The notes under the pieces were generated by a model. That model saw nothing but the letters and a program-made list of their open reading frames with translations. It did no database searches and was not told the origin of the DNA. A stretch of DNA of 64,000 nucleotides. It comes from Ahrensia sp. GTDB taxonomy: Bacteria; Pseudomonadota; Alphaproteobacteria; Rhizobiales; Rhizobiaceae. Of the stretch, positions 17,988 to 25,211 are shown one piece after another (position 1 is the first letter of the stretch; each line of letters begins with the position of its first letter). The DNA is taken from positions 124,001 through 188,000 of the forward strand of contig PAKZ01000037.1 of the NCBI GenBank assembly GCA_002706335.1, read 5' to 3'. Both the position numbers and the translations under genes were made by a program.

Positions 17988-18015
17988 GCCGGATGGTTCG
18001 CCATGCCGGCTTTTT
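17988..18015 (+). terminator. Intrinsic terminator or attenuator after the GTA promoter, copy 2
   Basis: Stem GCCGGATGG with one bulged base against CCATGCCGGC around a TTCG loop (arms 17988-17996 and 18001-18010), followed by TTTTT. The stem sequence differs from copy 1 but the fold and position are the same. It is 200 bases upstream of the portal start codon. Confidence 0.75.
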
Positions 18016-18074
18016 GTTTGGGGCGTTGGCCGGACACATGGCCCTTCGCTTTCGCTTCGGGCGTTCGCGCCTTG

Positions 18075-18096
18075 AAAAGCCAAGTCGTTGGCTTTT
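18075..18096. repeat. Perfect hairpin with A and T flanks
   Basis: AAAAGCCAA (18075-18083) and TTGGCTTTT (18088-18096) around GTCG. Because both ends are A- or T-rich it could act as a weak bidirectional terminator. It abuts the CCTTCTCC-type repeat and may be part of the same dispersed intergenic element. Confidence 0.5.
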
Positions 18097-18106
18097 CGCG
18101 AGACGG

Positions 18107-18178
18107 CGCTCACCCCCTCATCCGTCTGCGTCGGTTCACGGAACCGCCGCATCCACCTTCTCCCACGAGGGGAGAAGG
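18107..18178 (-). repeat. Dispersed palindromic repeat, copy 1 (inverted relative to copy 2)
   Basis: Contains CACCCCCTCATCCG followed by a hairpin with arms CCTTCTCC (18156-18163) and GGAGAAGG (18171-18178). The reverse complement of this block matches the block at 19409-19470 in its hairpin and in GGATGAGGGGG, so the portal gene is flanked by inverted copies. Such elements are common between genes in Hyphomicrobiales. Confidence 0.65.
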
Positions 18179-18215
18179 AAGAACGCGTTTTCTTTCAACG
18201 ATTTGGATCCAGTCC

Positions 18216-19397
18216 ATGAATCAGACTTCCAAGTGGCTGGCCCGGGCTTTCGAGCGCGGCCGGACGTCTCGTGCCGTCAAGCCTTACGAGGCGAAGGCTT
18301 GGCCGACGGGTTTTATCGCCATGCATGGTGCGGCGGCCGCGTCCTGGACGCCGGCTTCCTATGGCGCGCTGTCGCGGGAAGGCTTCATGCGCAATCCGGT
18401 GGTGCATCGCTGCGTGCGGATGATCGCCGAAGCGGGCGCGGCGGTGCCGTGGCTGGCTTACGAGGGCGACCGGGAGGCGCCGGACAGTCCGGCGCTGGCG
18501 CTAGTCGCAAGGCCGAACATGCGCGACAGCCGGGCCGGTTTCCTCGAGACGCTTTACGGACATCTGCTGCTGTCCGGCGACGCTTTTGTCGAACGCGCGG
18601 GCGAGGGAGACGGCGAGGCGCTTTACCTGCTGCGGCCCGACCGGGTGTCGGTCGTCACCGGGCCGGACGGCTGGCCGGTCGCGGTCGACCATCAGGCCGG
18701 TGCGACGAAGCGTCGGATCCCCTTCGAAGGCGAAGACGGCGCGCAGCGGCTGTTGCATCTGTCGCTGTTCCATCCGCTCGACGATCTGCGTGGATTCGCG
18801 CCGCTGGAGGCGGCGCTGATGGCGCTCGACATTCACAATGCCGCAGGCGCCTGGAACAAGGCGTTGCTGGACAATGCCGCCCGGCCCTCCGGCGCGCTGG
18901 TTTATGCGCCGGCGGAAGGCGGCAGCCTCGCGCCGGAACAGTTCGAGAGGCTGAAGCAGGAACTGAACGAGGAATATGGCGGCGCGGCGAATGCCGGCCG
19001 GCCGATGCTGCTGGAAGGCGGTCTCGACTGGAAGGCGATGGGCCTGACGCCGAAGGATATGGATTTCGTCGAGGCGAAGCATGCGGCCAGCCGCGACATC
19101 GCGCTCGCCTTCGGCGTGCCGCCGATGCTGCTCGGCATTCCGGGCGACAACACCTATGCCAATTACCGCGAGGCGAACCGCGCCTTCTACCGGCTGACCG
19201 TGCTGCCCATGGTGGCGCGCACGGCGGATGCCTTTGCAAGATGGCTGGGCCAGGGGAGCTTGCGGCTTGCGCCGGATATCGACGCGATCGAGGCGCTGTC
19301 GTCGGAGCGCGATGCGCTGTGGGCGCGGCTGGAACGGGCGAGCTTTCTTAGCGACGACGAGAAGCGGGAAGCGGTGGGGTATGGGGGGAAGGGGTAG
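18216..19397 (+). CDS. GTA portal protein (g3-like, HK97-type portal)
   Basis: A 393-residue portal protein of the phage HK97 family. Motifs are NPVVHRCVRMIAEAGAAVPWLAYEG near residues 60-85, LLSGDAFVER, LHLSLFHPLDDLRGFAPLEAA and, in the C-terminal half, FVEAKHAASRDIALAFGVPPMLLGIPGDNTYANYREANRAFY, a strong portal signature. It forms the dodecameric DNA-entry ring at one capsid vertex and docks the terminase. The ATG at 18216 is chosen because the family begins here; the in-frame extension back to 18003 runs through repeat DNA and is unlikely to be translated. RcGTA gp3 has a similar length. Confidence 0.93.
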   Translation: MNQTSKWLARAFERGRTSRAVKPYEAKAWPTGFIAMHGAAAASWTPASYGALSREGFMRNPVVHRCVRMIAEAGAAVPWLAYEGDREAPDSPALALVARPNMRDSRAGFLETLYGHLLLSGDAFVERAGEGDGEALYLLRPDRVSVVTGPDGWPVAVDHQAGATKRRIPFEGEDGAQRLLHLSLFHPLDDLRGFAPLEAALMALDIHNAAGAWNKALLDNAARPSGALVYAPAEGGSLAPEQFERLKQELNEEYGGAANAGRPMLLEGGLDWKAMGLTPKDMDFVEAKHAASRDIALAFGVPPMLLGIPGDNTYANYREANRAFYRLTVLPMVARTADAFARWLGQGSLRLAPDIDAIEALSSERDALWARLERASFLSDDEKREAVGYGGKG

Positions 19398-19402
19398 GCG
19401 CG

Positions 19403-19545
19403 TCCCTTCCTTCTCCCCTCGTGGGAGAAGGTGCCTGAGCAAAGCGAAGGCGGATGAGGGGGCGGTGGTTCCCCCTCACCCAGCTGCGGCTAGTTCGCTT
19501 CGCTCTCAAGCCTCGCATCCCTCTCCCACAAGGGGAGAGGAGGAA
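19403..19545 (+). repeat. Dispersed palindromic repeats between g3 and g3.5
   Basis: Two hairpin units: arms CCTTCTCCC and GGGAGAAGG (19409-19431), then GGCGGATGAGGGGG, then CCTCTCCC and GGGGAGAGG (19520-19540) in the opposite sense. The first unit is an inverted copy of 18107-18178. These repeats separate two GTA genes that are usually close together. The last arm is a few bases from AGGAACCAGGAG, the ribosome binding region of g3.5. Confidence 0.65.
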
Positions 19546-19558
19546 CCAGGAGACATCA

Positions 19559-19897
19559 ATGACCATGACAGACCTGTCGCCGGCCGCTTCGGAGTGGCTG
19601 GCGAAGACCGCCGGCGCGTTTGCCGGGGCGGCGATATCGCTGGCCTGGCTTCTGCCGAAGAGCCGCCGCGAGGCGGCTTTGCGCTTTCTGGGCTCGGTGA
19701 CCGCCGGTCTGGTGTTTGGCGGGACGGCAGGGCTGGCGGCTGCGCAGCGGCTCGGCATCGCCGCCATGCTGTCGCCGCAGGAGATGCTGCTGGCCGGCTC
19801 CGCACTGGCGAGCCTGTCGATCTGGTGGGCGATAGGTCTGGCCGTGCGCTTTGGCGAGAAACTGACGGACCGACGGGAGGACCGCGATGCGCGCTGA
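19559..19897 (+). CDS. GTA g3.5-like small membrane protein
   Basis: A 112-residue protein between portal and protease, the position of RcGTA g3.5. It has one or two hydrophobic segments (AGAFAGAAISLAWLLP and VTAGLVFGGTAGLAAAQRLGIAAM), then a third in LLAGSALASLSIWWAIGLAVRF, and a charged C-terminus. This fits a small membrane protein of the DUF6127 type. The function is unknown; a role in packaging or membrane attachment during assembly is a guess. Its end overlaps the protease start by 11 bases, so the two are translationally coupled. Confidence 0.7.
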   Translation: MTMTDLSPAASEWLAKTAGAFAGAAISLAWLLPKSRREAALRFLGSVTAGLVFGGTAGLAAAQRLGIAAMLSPQEMLLAGSALASLSIWWAIGLAVRFGEKLTDRREDRDAR

Positions 19898-20555
19898 CGG
19901 CAAACGCCTCGAACACAAGTTCAACCGGGTGGAACTGGAGGGCGGGGACGGCACGATCGCCGGCTACGCCTCGGTCTTCGGCGCGGTCGATCTGGGCCGG
20001 GACGCGGTCGAGCGCGGGGCCTTCGAAAAGTCGCTGACGGCGCGCGGCGCGACCGGCATCCGCATGCTGTTCCAGCACGATCCGGCGCAAGTGATCGGCC
20101 GCTGGACGGCGATCCGCGAGGATGCTCACGGGCTCTATGTCGAGGGGAAGATCTCGACCGAAGTGGCGAAGGGCCGCGAGGTGCTGGCGCTTTTGCGCAA
20201 TGGCGGGCTCGACGGGCTCTCCATCGGCTTCCGGACGGTGAAGGCGCGCAAGGAGGCGCGCTCCGGCGTGCGGCGCATTCTGGAGGCCGATCTCTGGGAG
20301 ATCTCGGTCGTCACCTTTCCGATGCTGCCGCAGGCGCGCGTCACGGCCGTGAAGGCCGGACGGCTGCCGACTGCACGCGAATTCGAACGCTGGCTCGTGC
20401 GGGACGCCGGGCTAACGCGAAGCGAGGCCAAGGCGGTGATCGCCGGCGGCTTTGCGCAACTGAGACGCCGCCGGGACGGCGCGCCGGACGAACCGGGCCT
20501 TGCGGAGACGATCCGCGCCGCCGCCCGGCACCTTCAACCGACACGAGGACAATGA
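19887..20555 (+). CDS. GTA prohead protease (g4-like, HK97 protease family S78)
   Basis: A 222-residue protease. The N-terminus has the typical GTIAGYASVFGAVDLGRDAVERGAF. The catalytic His lies in LFQHDPAQVIGRW (about residue 64) and the catalytic Ser in GLDGLSIGFRTVKAR (about residue 112). The EADLWEISVVTFPMLPQARV segment is also diagnostic. It cleaves the scaffold-like N-terminus of the capsid protein during maturation. Its C-terminal 60 residues may help assembly. The stop overlaps the capsid start (20552), as expected for co-translated head genes. Confidence 0.93.
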   Translation: MRADGKRLEHKFNRVELEGGDGTIAGYASVFGAVDLGRDAVERGAFEKSLTARGATGIRMLFQHDPAQVIGRWTAIREDAHGLYVEGKISTEVAKGREVLALLRNGGLDGLSIGFRTVKARKEARSGVRRILEADLWEISVVTFPMLPQARVTAVKAGRLPTAREFERWLVRDAGLTRSEAKAVIAGGFAQLRRRRDGAPDEPGLAETIRAAARHLQPTRGQ

Positions 20556-21799
20556 TGAGACAGGACAATCTGGCAGCGCCCGAGGTGAAATCGGGCGGGA
20601 GCGGCGATGTCGCCGAGGCCTTCGACGACTTCATGCACGCTTTCGACGAGTTCAAGCAGGCCAATGACGAGCGGCTTGCGCAGATCGAGAGCCGCTTCGG
20701 CGTCGACGGCGTGACGAATGACAAGGTCGAGCGCATCAACCTGGCGCTGGACGAACAGAAGCGCGCGCTCGACGCGCTGCAGAGGAAGCAGGCCCGCCCG
20801 CCGCTCGGCGGCGGCAGTATCGAGCCGAGCGAGCACAAGGCCGCCTTCGAGAACTATGTGCGGCGCGGCGACGAGCGCCGGTTGCAGGCCCTCGACGCGA
20901 AGGCGATGAGTATCGGCTCCGGACCCGACGGCGGCTATCTCGTGCCGCCCGAAACGGAAGCGGCAATCGGCGCGCGCATGCGCGATATCTCGCCGATCCG
21001 CTCGATTGCGACCGTGCGGCAGGTCTCCGGCTCGGTGCTGAAGAAGCCCTTTGCCATCGGCGGCCCGGCGGTCGGCTGGGTCGGCGAGACCGCTGACAGG
21101 GAGCAGACGGCGAGCCCGACGCTGAAGGAACTGCAGTTCCCGACGATGGAGCTTTACGCGATGCCGGCGGCGACGGCGGCGCTGCTGGAGGATTCCGTGG
21201 TCGATATCGACCAGTGGATCGCCTCCGAAGTGGAGGCGGCGTTCGCCGAGCAGGAGGGCGCAGCCTTCGTCGCGGGCATCGGCGGCACCCAGCCGCAGGG
21301 ATTCCTCGACTACGATCAGGTGGCCGAGTCGAGTTGGGCCTGGGAGAAGATCGGCTATATCGCGACCGGCGTAGACGGCGCATGGCCGGCCTCCGATCCG
21401 TCGGACAAGCTGATCGACCTCGTCTATGCGCTCAAGGCCGGTTACCGGCAGAACGCGTCCTGGGTGATGAACCGTAAATCGCAGGCCGCGATCCGCAAGT
21501 TCAAGGACGCCGACGGCAACTATATCTGGCAGCCGCCGGCCGGGGCGGGGCAGCGCGCCATGCTGATGGGCTTCCCGCTGGTCGAGGCCGAGGACATGCC
21601 GGATATCGGCTCGGACGAGACCTCGGTCGCCTTCGGCGATTTCCGCCGCGGCTATCTCGTCGTCGACCGAACCGGCGTCTCTGTGCTGCGCGACCCGTAT
21701 TCCGCCAAGCCCTACGTGCTGTTCTACACGACCAAGCGCGTCGGCGGCGGGGTGCAGGATTTCGACGCGATCAAGCTGCTCAAATTCGGCGCCGCCTGA
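20552..21799 (+). CDS. GTA major capsid protein (g5-like, HK97 fold)
   Basis: A 415-residue capsid protein. Residues about 1-110 are charged and helical (the delta domain removed by the protease). The HK97 core begins around MSIGSGPDGGYLVPPETEAAIGARM, with IRSIATVRQVSG, VGWVGETADREQTASPTL, QEGAAFVAGIGGTQPQGFLDY and the C-terminal DFRRGYLVVDRTGVSVLRDPY. These are typical for RcGTA-like capsids. The probable cleavage site lies near residue 115-125. After the stop comes 216 bases of repeat and hairpin DNA and then a host oxidoreductase on the other strand. Confidence 0.95.
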   Translation: MMRQDNLAAPEVKSGGSGDVAEAFDDFMHAFDEFKQANDERLAQIESRFGVDGVTNDKVERINLALDEQKRALDALQRKQARPPLGGGSIEPSEHKAAFENYVRRGDERRLQALDAKAMSIGSGPDGGYLVPPETEAAIGARMRDISPIRSIATVRQVSGSVLKKPFAIGGPAVGWVGETADREQTASPTLKELQFPTMELYAMPAATAALLEDSVVDIDQWIASEVEAAFAEQEGAAFVAGIGGTQPQGFLDYDQVAESSWAWEKIGYIATGVDGAWPASDPSDKLIDLVYALKAGYRQNASWVMNRKSQAAIRKFKDADGNYIWQPPAGAGQRAMLMGFPLVEAEDMPDIGSDETSVAFGDFRRGYLVVDRTGVSVLRDPYSAKPYVLFYTTKRVGGGVQDFDAIKLLKFGAA

Positions 21800-21825
21800 T
21801 CCGGCCGAAAGTTCGCCTGAGCGGG

Positions 21826-21900
21826 CTGCAAACGGCGCCGCGCTGCGCTTCCGGTGCTCACGTACGACTGTACGCTACGCGCCGGTTCTCGCACAGCGCC
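21826..21900. repeat. Palindromic intergenic element after the capsid gene
   Basis: An extended imperfect palindrome centred on GTACGACTGTAC, with GGTGCTCAC and matching GCGCCGG arms, and outer GCGCTG/CAGCGC arms (about 21840-21900). It looks like a dispersed rhizobial intergenic repeat. No open frame is present. Confidence 0.5.
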
Positions 21901-21960
21901 GTTTTCGCCACCCCCAGACGACTTTCCATCCGGATCAGGGTCTAAGTGTGCCGACAAAGG

Positions 21961-21991
21961 GCGGCCCCGGTTTTCCTCCCGCCGGGGCCGC
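21961..21991 (-). terminator. Hairpin, probable terminator of the inserted oxidoreductase gene
   Basis: Perfect ten-base stem GCGGCCCCGG (21961-21970) and CCGGGGCCGC (21982-21991). Read on the minus strand it is followed by CCTTTG, a short T-run, 25 bases after the oxidoreductase stop. On the plus strand no T-run follows, so GTA transcripts would pass it more easily. Confidence 0.6.
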
Positions 21992-22015
21992 CGCAATCCG
22001 TTCTATTCGCCGGGA

Positions 22016-22993
22016 TCAGGGACGCAGGAGGATCTTGCCGTTGCGACCCGGGGTCAGCGAAGCCTTCACGGCGTCCGTTATGTCGGCCAGGTCGAATACC
22101 CCGCCGGCCGGCAGAGCAAGCTTGCCCTGCATGGCGAGGCCGATCAGTTCGCCGATCAGCCGACCCTTGTCCGCCGCGGCCATCTCGCTGCTGACCTTCG
22201 ATCCCCAGAAGCCCTTCACGGTAAGGTGCTTCATGATGAGGCCCCCCGAGCTTAGCTCGAGCGGTGCGCCGGTGGCTGTGCCAAAGACGACCAGCAGCCC
22301 CTCTGTCCCGAGCAGGTCGGCGAGGTCTGTCGCGATCTTGCCGCCGACGGAATCGATCGCCGCGCGGGCCCCGGCCTTGCCGAGAATGGCTCGTGCTTCT
22401 TTCTGCCAGCCCTCGTTGGCGGTGGAGATGATGTTTTCGATGCCCAGCGCCTCAAGTTCGGCGACCGCATCGTCGCGGCGGACGAGATTGAGCGTGTGGA
22501 CGCCACGTGATTTCGCGATTGTCGCGAAGATCTTGCCGACGGCCCCGTTGGCGGCGGTCTGGATGACCCAGTCGCCTTCCTTGACATTCAGGAATTCCAG
22601 CAGAGAGATCGCGCTGAAGGGCATGGCGATCAGCTGCGCGCCGAGCTCGTCGGATATGGCATCGTCCAGCCGGACGACGCCGGCCGCCGGAGCGGTGAAG
22701 AATTCGGCCCAGGTTCCGTGCACACTGGCGACGGCGACGCGCTTGCCGATCAGCCCAGGCTCGACGCCTTCGCCGACCGCCTCGACCGTACCGACCGCTT
22801 CGGTGCCGCCGATGGCCGGCAGGGTCGGCTTGTAGCCGTAGTCGCCGCGAACGGTCCAAAGGTCGTGATTGTGGATGGGCGAGAGGCGCATCCGCACGAG
22901 AACCTCGCCGGAGGCGGGTTCGGGCCGGACGCTGTCGGCGGGATGCAGGACTTCTGCAGGATCGCCGAACGAGCCATGAATTACGCTACGCAT
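22016..22993 (-). CDS. Zinc-type MDR oxidoreductase, inserted in GTA cluster
   Basis: A 325-residue medium-chain dehydrogenase/reductase. The N-terminal half has LSPIHNHDLWTVRGDYGYKPTLPAIGGTEAVGTVEAVGEGV, the enoyl/quinone-reductase form lacking the zinc cysteines. The Rossmann part starts at VIQTAANGAVGKIFATIAKSRG. It resembles alkenal, quinone or 2-enoyl reductases (the MECR/AcuI side of the superfamily). It probably reduces reactive alpha,beta-unsaturated carbonyls with NADPH in the cytosol. A TetR gene lies 60 bases upstream on the same strand, so the two form a small operon. It lies antisense to the GTA operon between g5 and g6 and is not a GTA gene. Confidence 0.85.
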   Translation of the reverse strand: MRSVIHGSFGDPAEVLHPADSVRPEPASGEVLVRMRLSPIHNHDLWTVRGDYGYKPTLPAIGGTEAVGTVEAVGEGVEPGLIGKRVAVASVHGTWAEFFTAPAAGVVRLDDAISDELGAQLIAMPFSAISLLEFLNVKEGDWVIQTAANGAVGKIFATIAKSRGVHTLNLVRRDDAVAELEALGIENIISTANEGWQKEARAILGKAGARAAIDSVGGKIATDLADLLGTEGLLVVFGTATGAPLELSSGGLIMKHLTVKGFWGSKVSSEMAAADKGRLIGELIGLAMQGKLALPAGGVFDLADITDAVKASLTPGRNGKILLRP

Positions 22994-23053
22994 GGTGTTT
23001 TCCTTTTCTGTGAACTTTGTGCCGGGTCCCGGTTGGAACCGGCGAGGGGTTGG

Positions 23054-23644
23054 TCAGGGCAAGAGCCGCTGACGCGTGTCGGCAAGCGCCGCGTGCAGCG
23101 GTGTCCGGTTTTTGGAGAGTTTCGCCAGGATCGCTGCGCCGAGCCACTGGCTGTAGAGGACGCCGGCGGCTGCATCGGGATCGGGTTGCAGGCGGACCGA
23201 ACCATCGGCCACACCCTCGCGAAGCAGCTGCGACAGCCGCGCGACGAGTTGCGCGACGCCCGCGTCGAGAACCTGCCGCATGTCTTCCGACAGGTCGGAG
23301 ATTTCGGCGGCGAGTTTCACCACGAGGCATCGATCCGCGATGCTGTCCGCGCAGTCGTCCGCGATCCAGGCGGAGAAGTATCGCATCAGCCTGTCGCCGC
23401 CGGAGCCGGGCTCGCCGACCAGCGCGTCGAAGCGTTGGAGGTAAGAGTCGATATAGTCTTCAAGGAGGGCGCAACCAAAGGCCTCCTTGGAGCTGAAGTA
23501 GTAGTAGAAGGAGCCTTTCGGAACGCCGCTGCGTTCCAGCAGTTCCTTCAATCCGACACCGCCAAAGCCATGCGCAAGGACGAGTTCGCGCCCTGTCGTC
23601 AGGATGCGTGCACGCGTAACGGCCGATTTCTTTTCCGTGCTCAT
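23054..23644 (-). CDS. TetR-family regulator (NemR/AcuR-like)
   Basis: A 196-residue regulator. The helix-turn-helix is TRARILTTGRELVLAHGFGGVGLKELLERSGVPKGSFYYYFSSKEAF, a classic TetR domain, followed by a ligand domain with Cys residues in DDCADSIADRCLVVKL. An electrophile-sensing role is possible, as in NemR. The ATG at 23642-23644 is used; one three codons upstream is possible. It precedes the MDR oxidoreductase gene on the same strand and probably represses both genes. The palindrome TAGACCGGTCGTCTA 20 bases upstream is its likely operator. Confidence 0.85.
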   Translation of the reverse strand: MSTEKKSAVTRARILTTGRELVLAHGFGGVGLKELLERSGVPKGSFYYYFSSKEAFGCALLEDYIDSYLQRFDALVGEPGSGGDRLMRYFSAWIADDCADSIADRCLVVKLAAEISDLSEDMRQVLDAGVAQLVARLSQLLREGVADGSVRLQPDPDAAAGVLYSQWLGAAILAKLSKNRTPLHAALADTRQRLLP

Positions 23645-23664
23645 GCGCGGCATATAGGAAATAA

Positions 23665-23679
23665 TAGACCGGTCGTCTA
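23665..23679. promoter_or_regulatory. TetR operator (TAGAC-N5-GTCTA)
   Basis: The 15-base sequence TAGACCGGTCGTCTA has perfect five-base arms and resembles the NemR/AcuR-type boxes (TAGAC...GTCTA) known for TetR regulators of alkenal and quinone reductases. It sits 20 bases upstream of the TetR gene and 60 bases upstream of GTA g6, which reads in the other direction. Confidence 0.65.
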
Positions 23680-23738
23680 GTAAATTTCCCTGTCCGGGGC
23701 TGTCGGCTCCGCGCGCCTTGCCAAATCGAGGAAACATC

Positions 23739-24308
23739 ATGACCTATGCCCAGATCGCCGCGCCCGCGGCGATGCCGGTGACGCTTGCGCAAGCGAAGGC
23801 GCATCTGCGCGTCACCTCCGACACCGAGGACGACACGATCACGGCGCTGATCGCCGCGGCGACGCAATATCTCGAACGCGATACGGGTCAGGCGCTGATC
23901 GACCAGCAATGGCGGGCGTATTTCGATCGCATGCCTTGCGATGGCGTGCTGGAGCTGATGCGCTCTCCGGTGCGCGGCATCGTTGCGGTGACCGTCTATG
24001 ACGCGAACGGCAATGGGACCGTGCTCGACGGCTCGGACTATTACGTCAACCTCGTCGCACGACCGGCGCGTGTCCGGCTTGCCGACAGCGTCCCGGCGGT
24101 GATGCGCGCGAACGGGATCGAGATCGACTTCAACGCGGGTTATGGCGAGGCGGGCACCGACGTGCCCGACATGCTGAAGCGTGCGATCCTGGTGCTGGTC
24201 GCGCATTGGTACGATTTCCGCGGGGTTTTCGACGCCGCCGACCAGCCGGTCTCCGTGCCGGCGCTCTATGCGCGGCTGACGCGGCATTTCCGGTTTCTCT
24301 CGGTATGA
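23739..24308 (+). CDS. GTA head-tail connector (g6-like)
   Basis: A 189-residue protein of the phage gp6-like head-tail connector family. It has the typical N-terminal PVTLAQAKAHLRVTSDTEDDTITALIAAATQYLERDTGQAL, then LMRSPVRGIVAVTVYDANG and the C-terminal IDFNAGYGEAGTDVPDMLKRAILVLVAHWYDFRG. It would add below the portal to close the neck after packaging. GAGGAAAC precedes the ATG at 23739. The start was moved past an in-frame extension that reaches into the TetR promoter. It overlaps g7 by an ATGA. Confidence 0.9.
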   Translation: MTYAQIAAPAAMPVTLAQAKAHLRVTSDTEDDTITALIAAATQYLERDTGQALIDQQWRAYFDRMPCDGVLELMRSPVRGIVAVTVYDANGNGTVLDGSDYYVNLVARPARVRLADSVPAVMRANGIEIDFNAGYGEAGTDVPDMLKRAILVLVAHWYDFRGVFDAADQPVSVPALYARLTRHFRFLSV

Positions 24309-24643
24309 CCATGCGTGGACCGTATTTCGACCCCGGCAGGCTGCGCCATGAGATGGTGCTGGAAGAACCGGTGCGCGTCGCCGATGCGCTGGGCGGCCAG
24401 ACGGAAGACTGGCAGGCGGTGGCGGCGCTCTGGGGGCATCTGGAACCGGCGGCGAACGTTGTCAGCCGCGCCGACGCCGAGGAGGCGGAGATCAGCCACC
24501 GCGTGGTGCTGCGCTTCGATACGCGCGTCTGGCGGGGCCGCAGATTGCGGTCCGGCGGGCGGATCTTCGACATCAGGGCAGTGCGCGATCTCGACGAGAC
24601 CGGCCGCTATTTGCTCTGCCTGACCCGTGAGGAAACTTCATGA
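24305..24643 (+). CDS. GTA head-tail adaptor (g7-like)
   Basis: A 112-residue protein of the phage head-tail joining family (SPP1 gp16/HK97 gp10 type). It has GRLRHEMVLEEPVRVADALGGQTEDWQAVAALWGHLEPA, then EEAEISHRVVLRFDTRVWRGRRLRSGGRIFDIRAVRDLDETGRYLLCLTREE, the characteristic beta-rich ending. It connects the neck to the tail. Its start overlaps the g6 stop (ATGA at 24305) and its stop overlaps the next gene's start. Confidence 0.9.
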   Translation: MTMRGPYFDPGRLRHEMVLEEPVRVADALGGQTEDWQAVAALWGHLEPAANVVSRADAEEAEISHRVVLRFDTRVWRGRRLRSGGRIFDIRAVRDLDETGRYLLCLTREETS

Positions 24644-24786
24644 AACTGACGATGCAGATGACCCTGGACGGGCTCGTCCGGGCGCTTCGCACGCGCGCCG
24701 AAATCGCCGCCGACGAGCGGATCGAGGAAGCGCGGCGCGAGCAGCAGAAACCGCAGACCGAGGACCGCGATGAGCGCCGCACATGA
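24640..24786 (+). CDS. Small 48-residue GTA protein (g7.1-position)
   Basis: A 48-codon frame starting in an ATGA overlap with g7 and ending inside g8 (start 24770). It begins MKLTMQMTLDGLVRALRTRA and continues as one long, highly charged amphipathic helix. The tight overlaps at both ends and the similar position of a small gene between g7 and g8 in RcGTA support it as real. No function is known. It is short and could be overlooked in automated calls. Confidence 0.6.
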   Translation: MKLTMQMTLDGLVRALRTRAEIAADERIEEARREQQKPQTEDRDERRT

Positions 24787-25177
24787 TTTGCAGGCGGCGA
24801 TTGTCGCCGCGCTGAAGGCCGATACGGAACTCGTCGCCTTGCTCGGCGATGCGGACCGGGTGCTCGACCGCGTACCGCCCGGGCGGGACTTTCCGTTTAT
24901 CGCGATCGGCCGGACGAGCATTCGGGACTGGAGCACCGACGACCGGACGGGCGGCGAACATCTGGTGACGTTGCGCTGCTGGTCGCGCGCGACGAGCCGT
25001 GCGGAAGTGCTCGCCGTCGCCGAACGCATGACGGCGGCGTTGGAAGGCCTGACTGGCGTCCGAGGCGATACGCGGATCGTCTCTTTAGAGCCGGTCTCGT
25101 CCGATCACGGCTATGAGCCGGCGGACCGGGCATGGCGGGCAACCCTGAGGTTCCGGTCTTTGACAGAACCGGCCTGA
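24770..25177 (+). CDS. GTA tail completion protein (g8-like, DUF3168)
   Basis: A 135-residue protein of the DUF3168/tail-terminator group. It has SAAHDLQAAIVAALKADTELVALLGDADRVLDRVPPGRDFPFIAIGRTSIRDW, followed by EHLVTLRCWSRATSRAEVLAVAERMTAALEGL and a final beta strand AWRATLRFRSLTEP. It is expected to cap the tail tube at the head end. It overlaps the preceding 48-residue gene by 17 bases. Confidence 0.88.
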   Translation: MSAAHDLQAAIVAALKADTELVALLGDADRVLDRVPPGRDFPFIAIGRTSIRDWSTDDRTGGEHLVTLRCWSRATSRAEVLAVAERMTAALEGLTGVRGDTRIVSLEPVSSDHGYEPADRAWRATLRFRSLTEPA

Positions 25178-25211
25178 TTTCCATTCCAATCCAACAAAGG
25201 AGACTGCGGCG

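Noticed and set aside
18003-18215. A 71-codon N-terminal extension of the portal protein
   Set aside because: It runs through the terminator loop and dispersed repeat DNA; portal proteins of this family start near 18216.
22718-23680. A 320-codon plus-strand frame across the MDR oxidoreductase and TetR genes
   Set aside because: The minus-strand products have clear MDR and TetR motifs; the plus frame spans two genes and their promoter.
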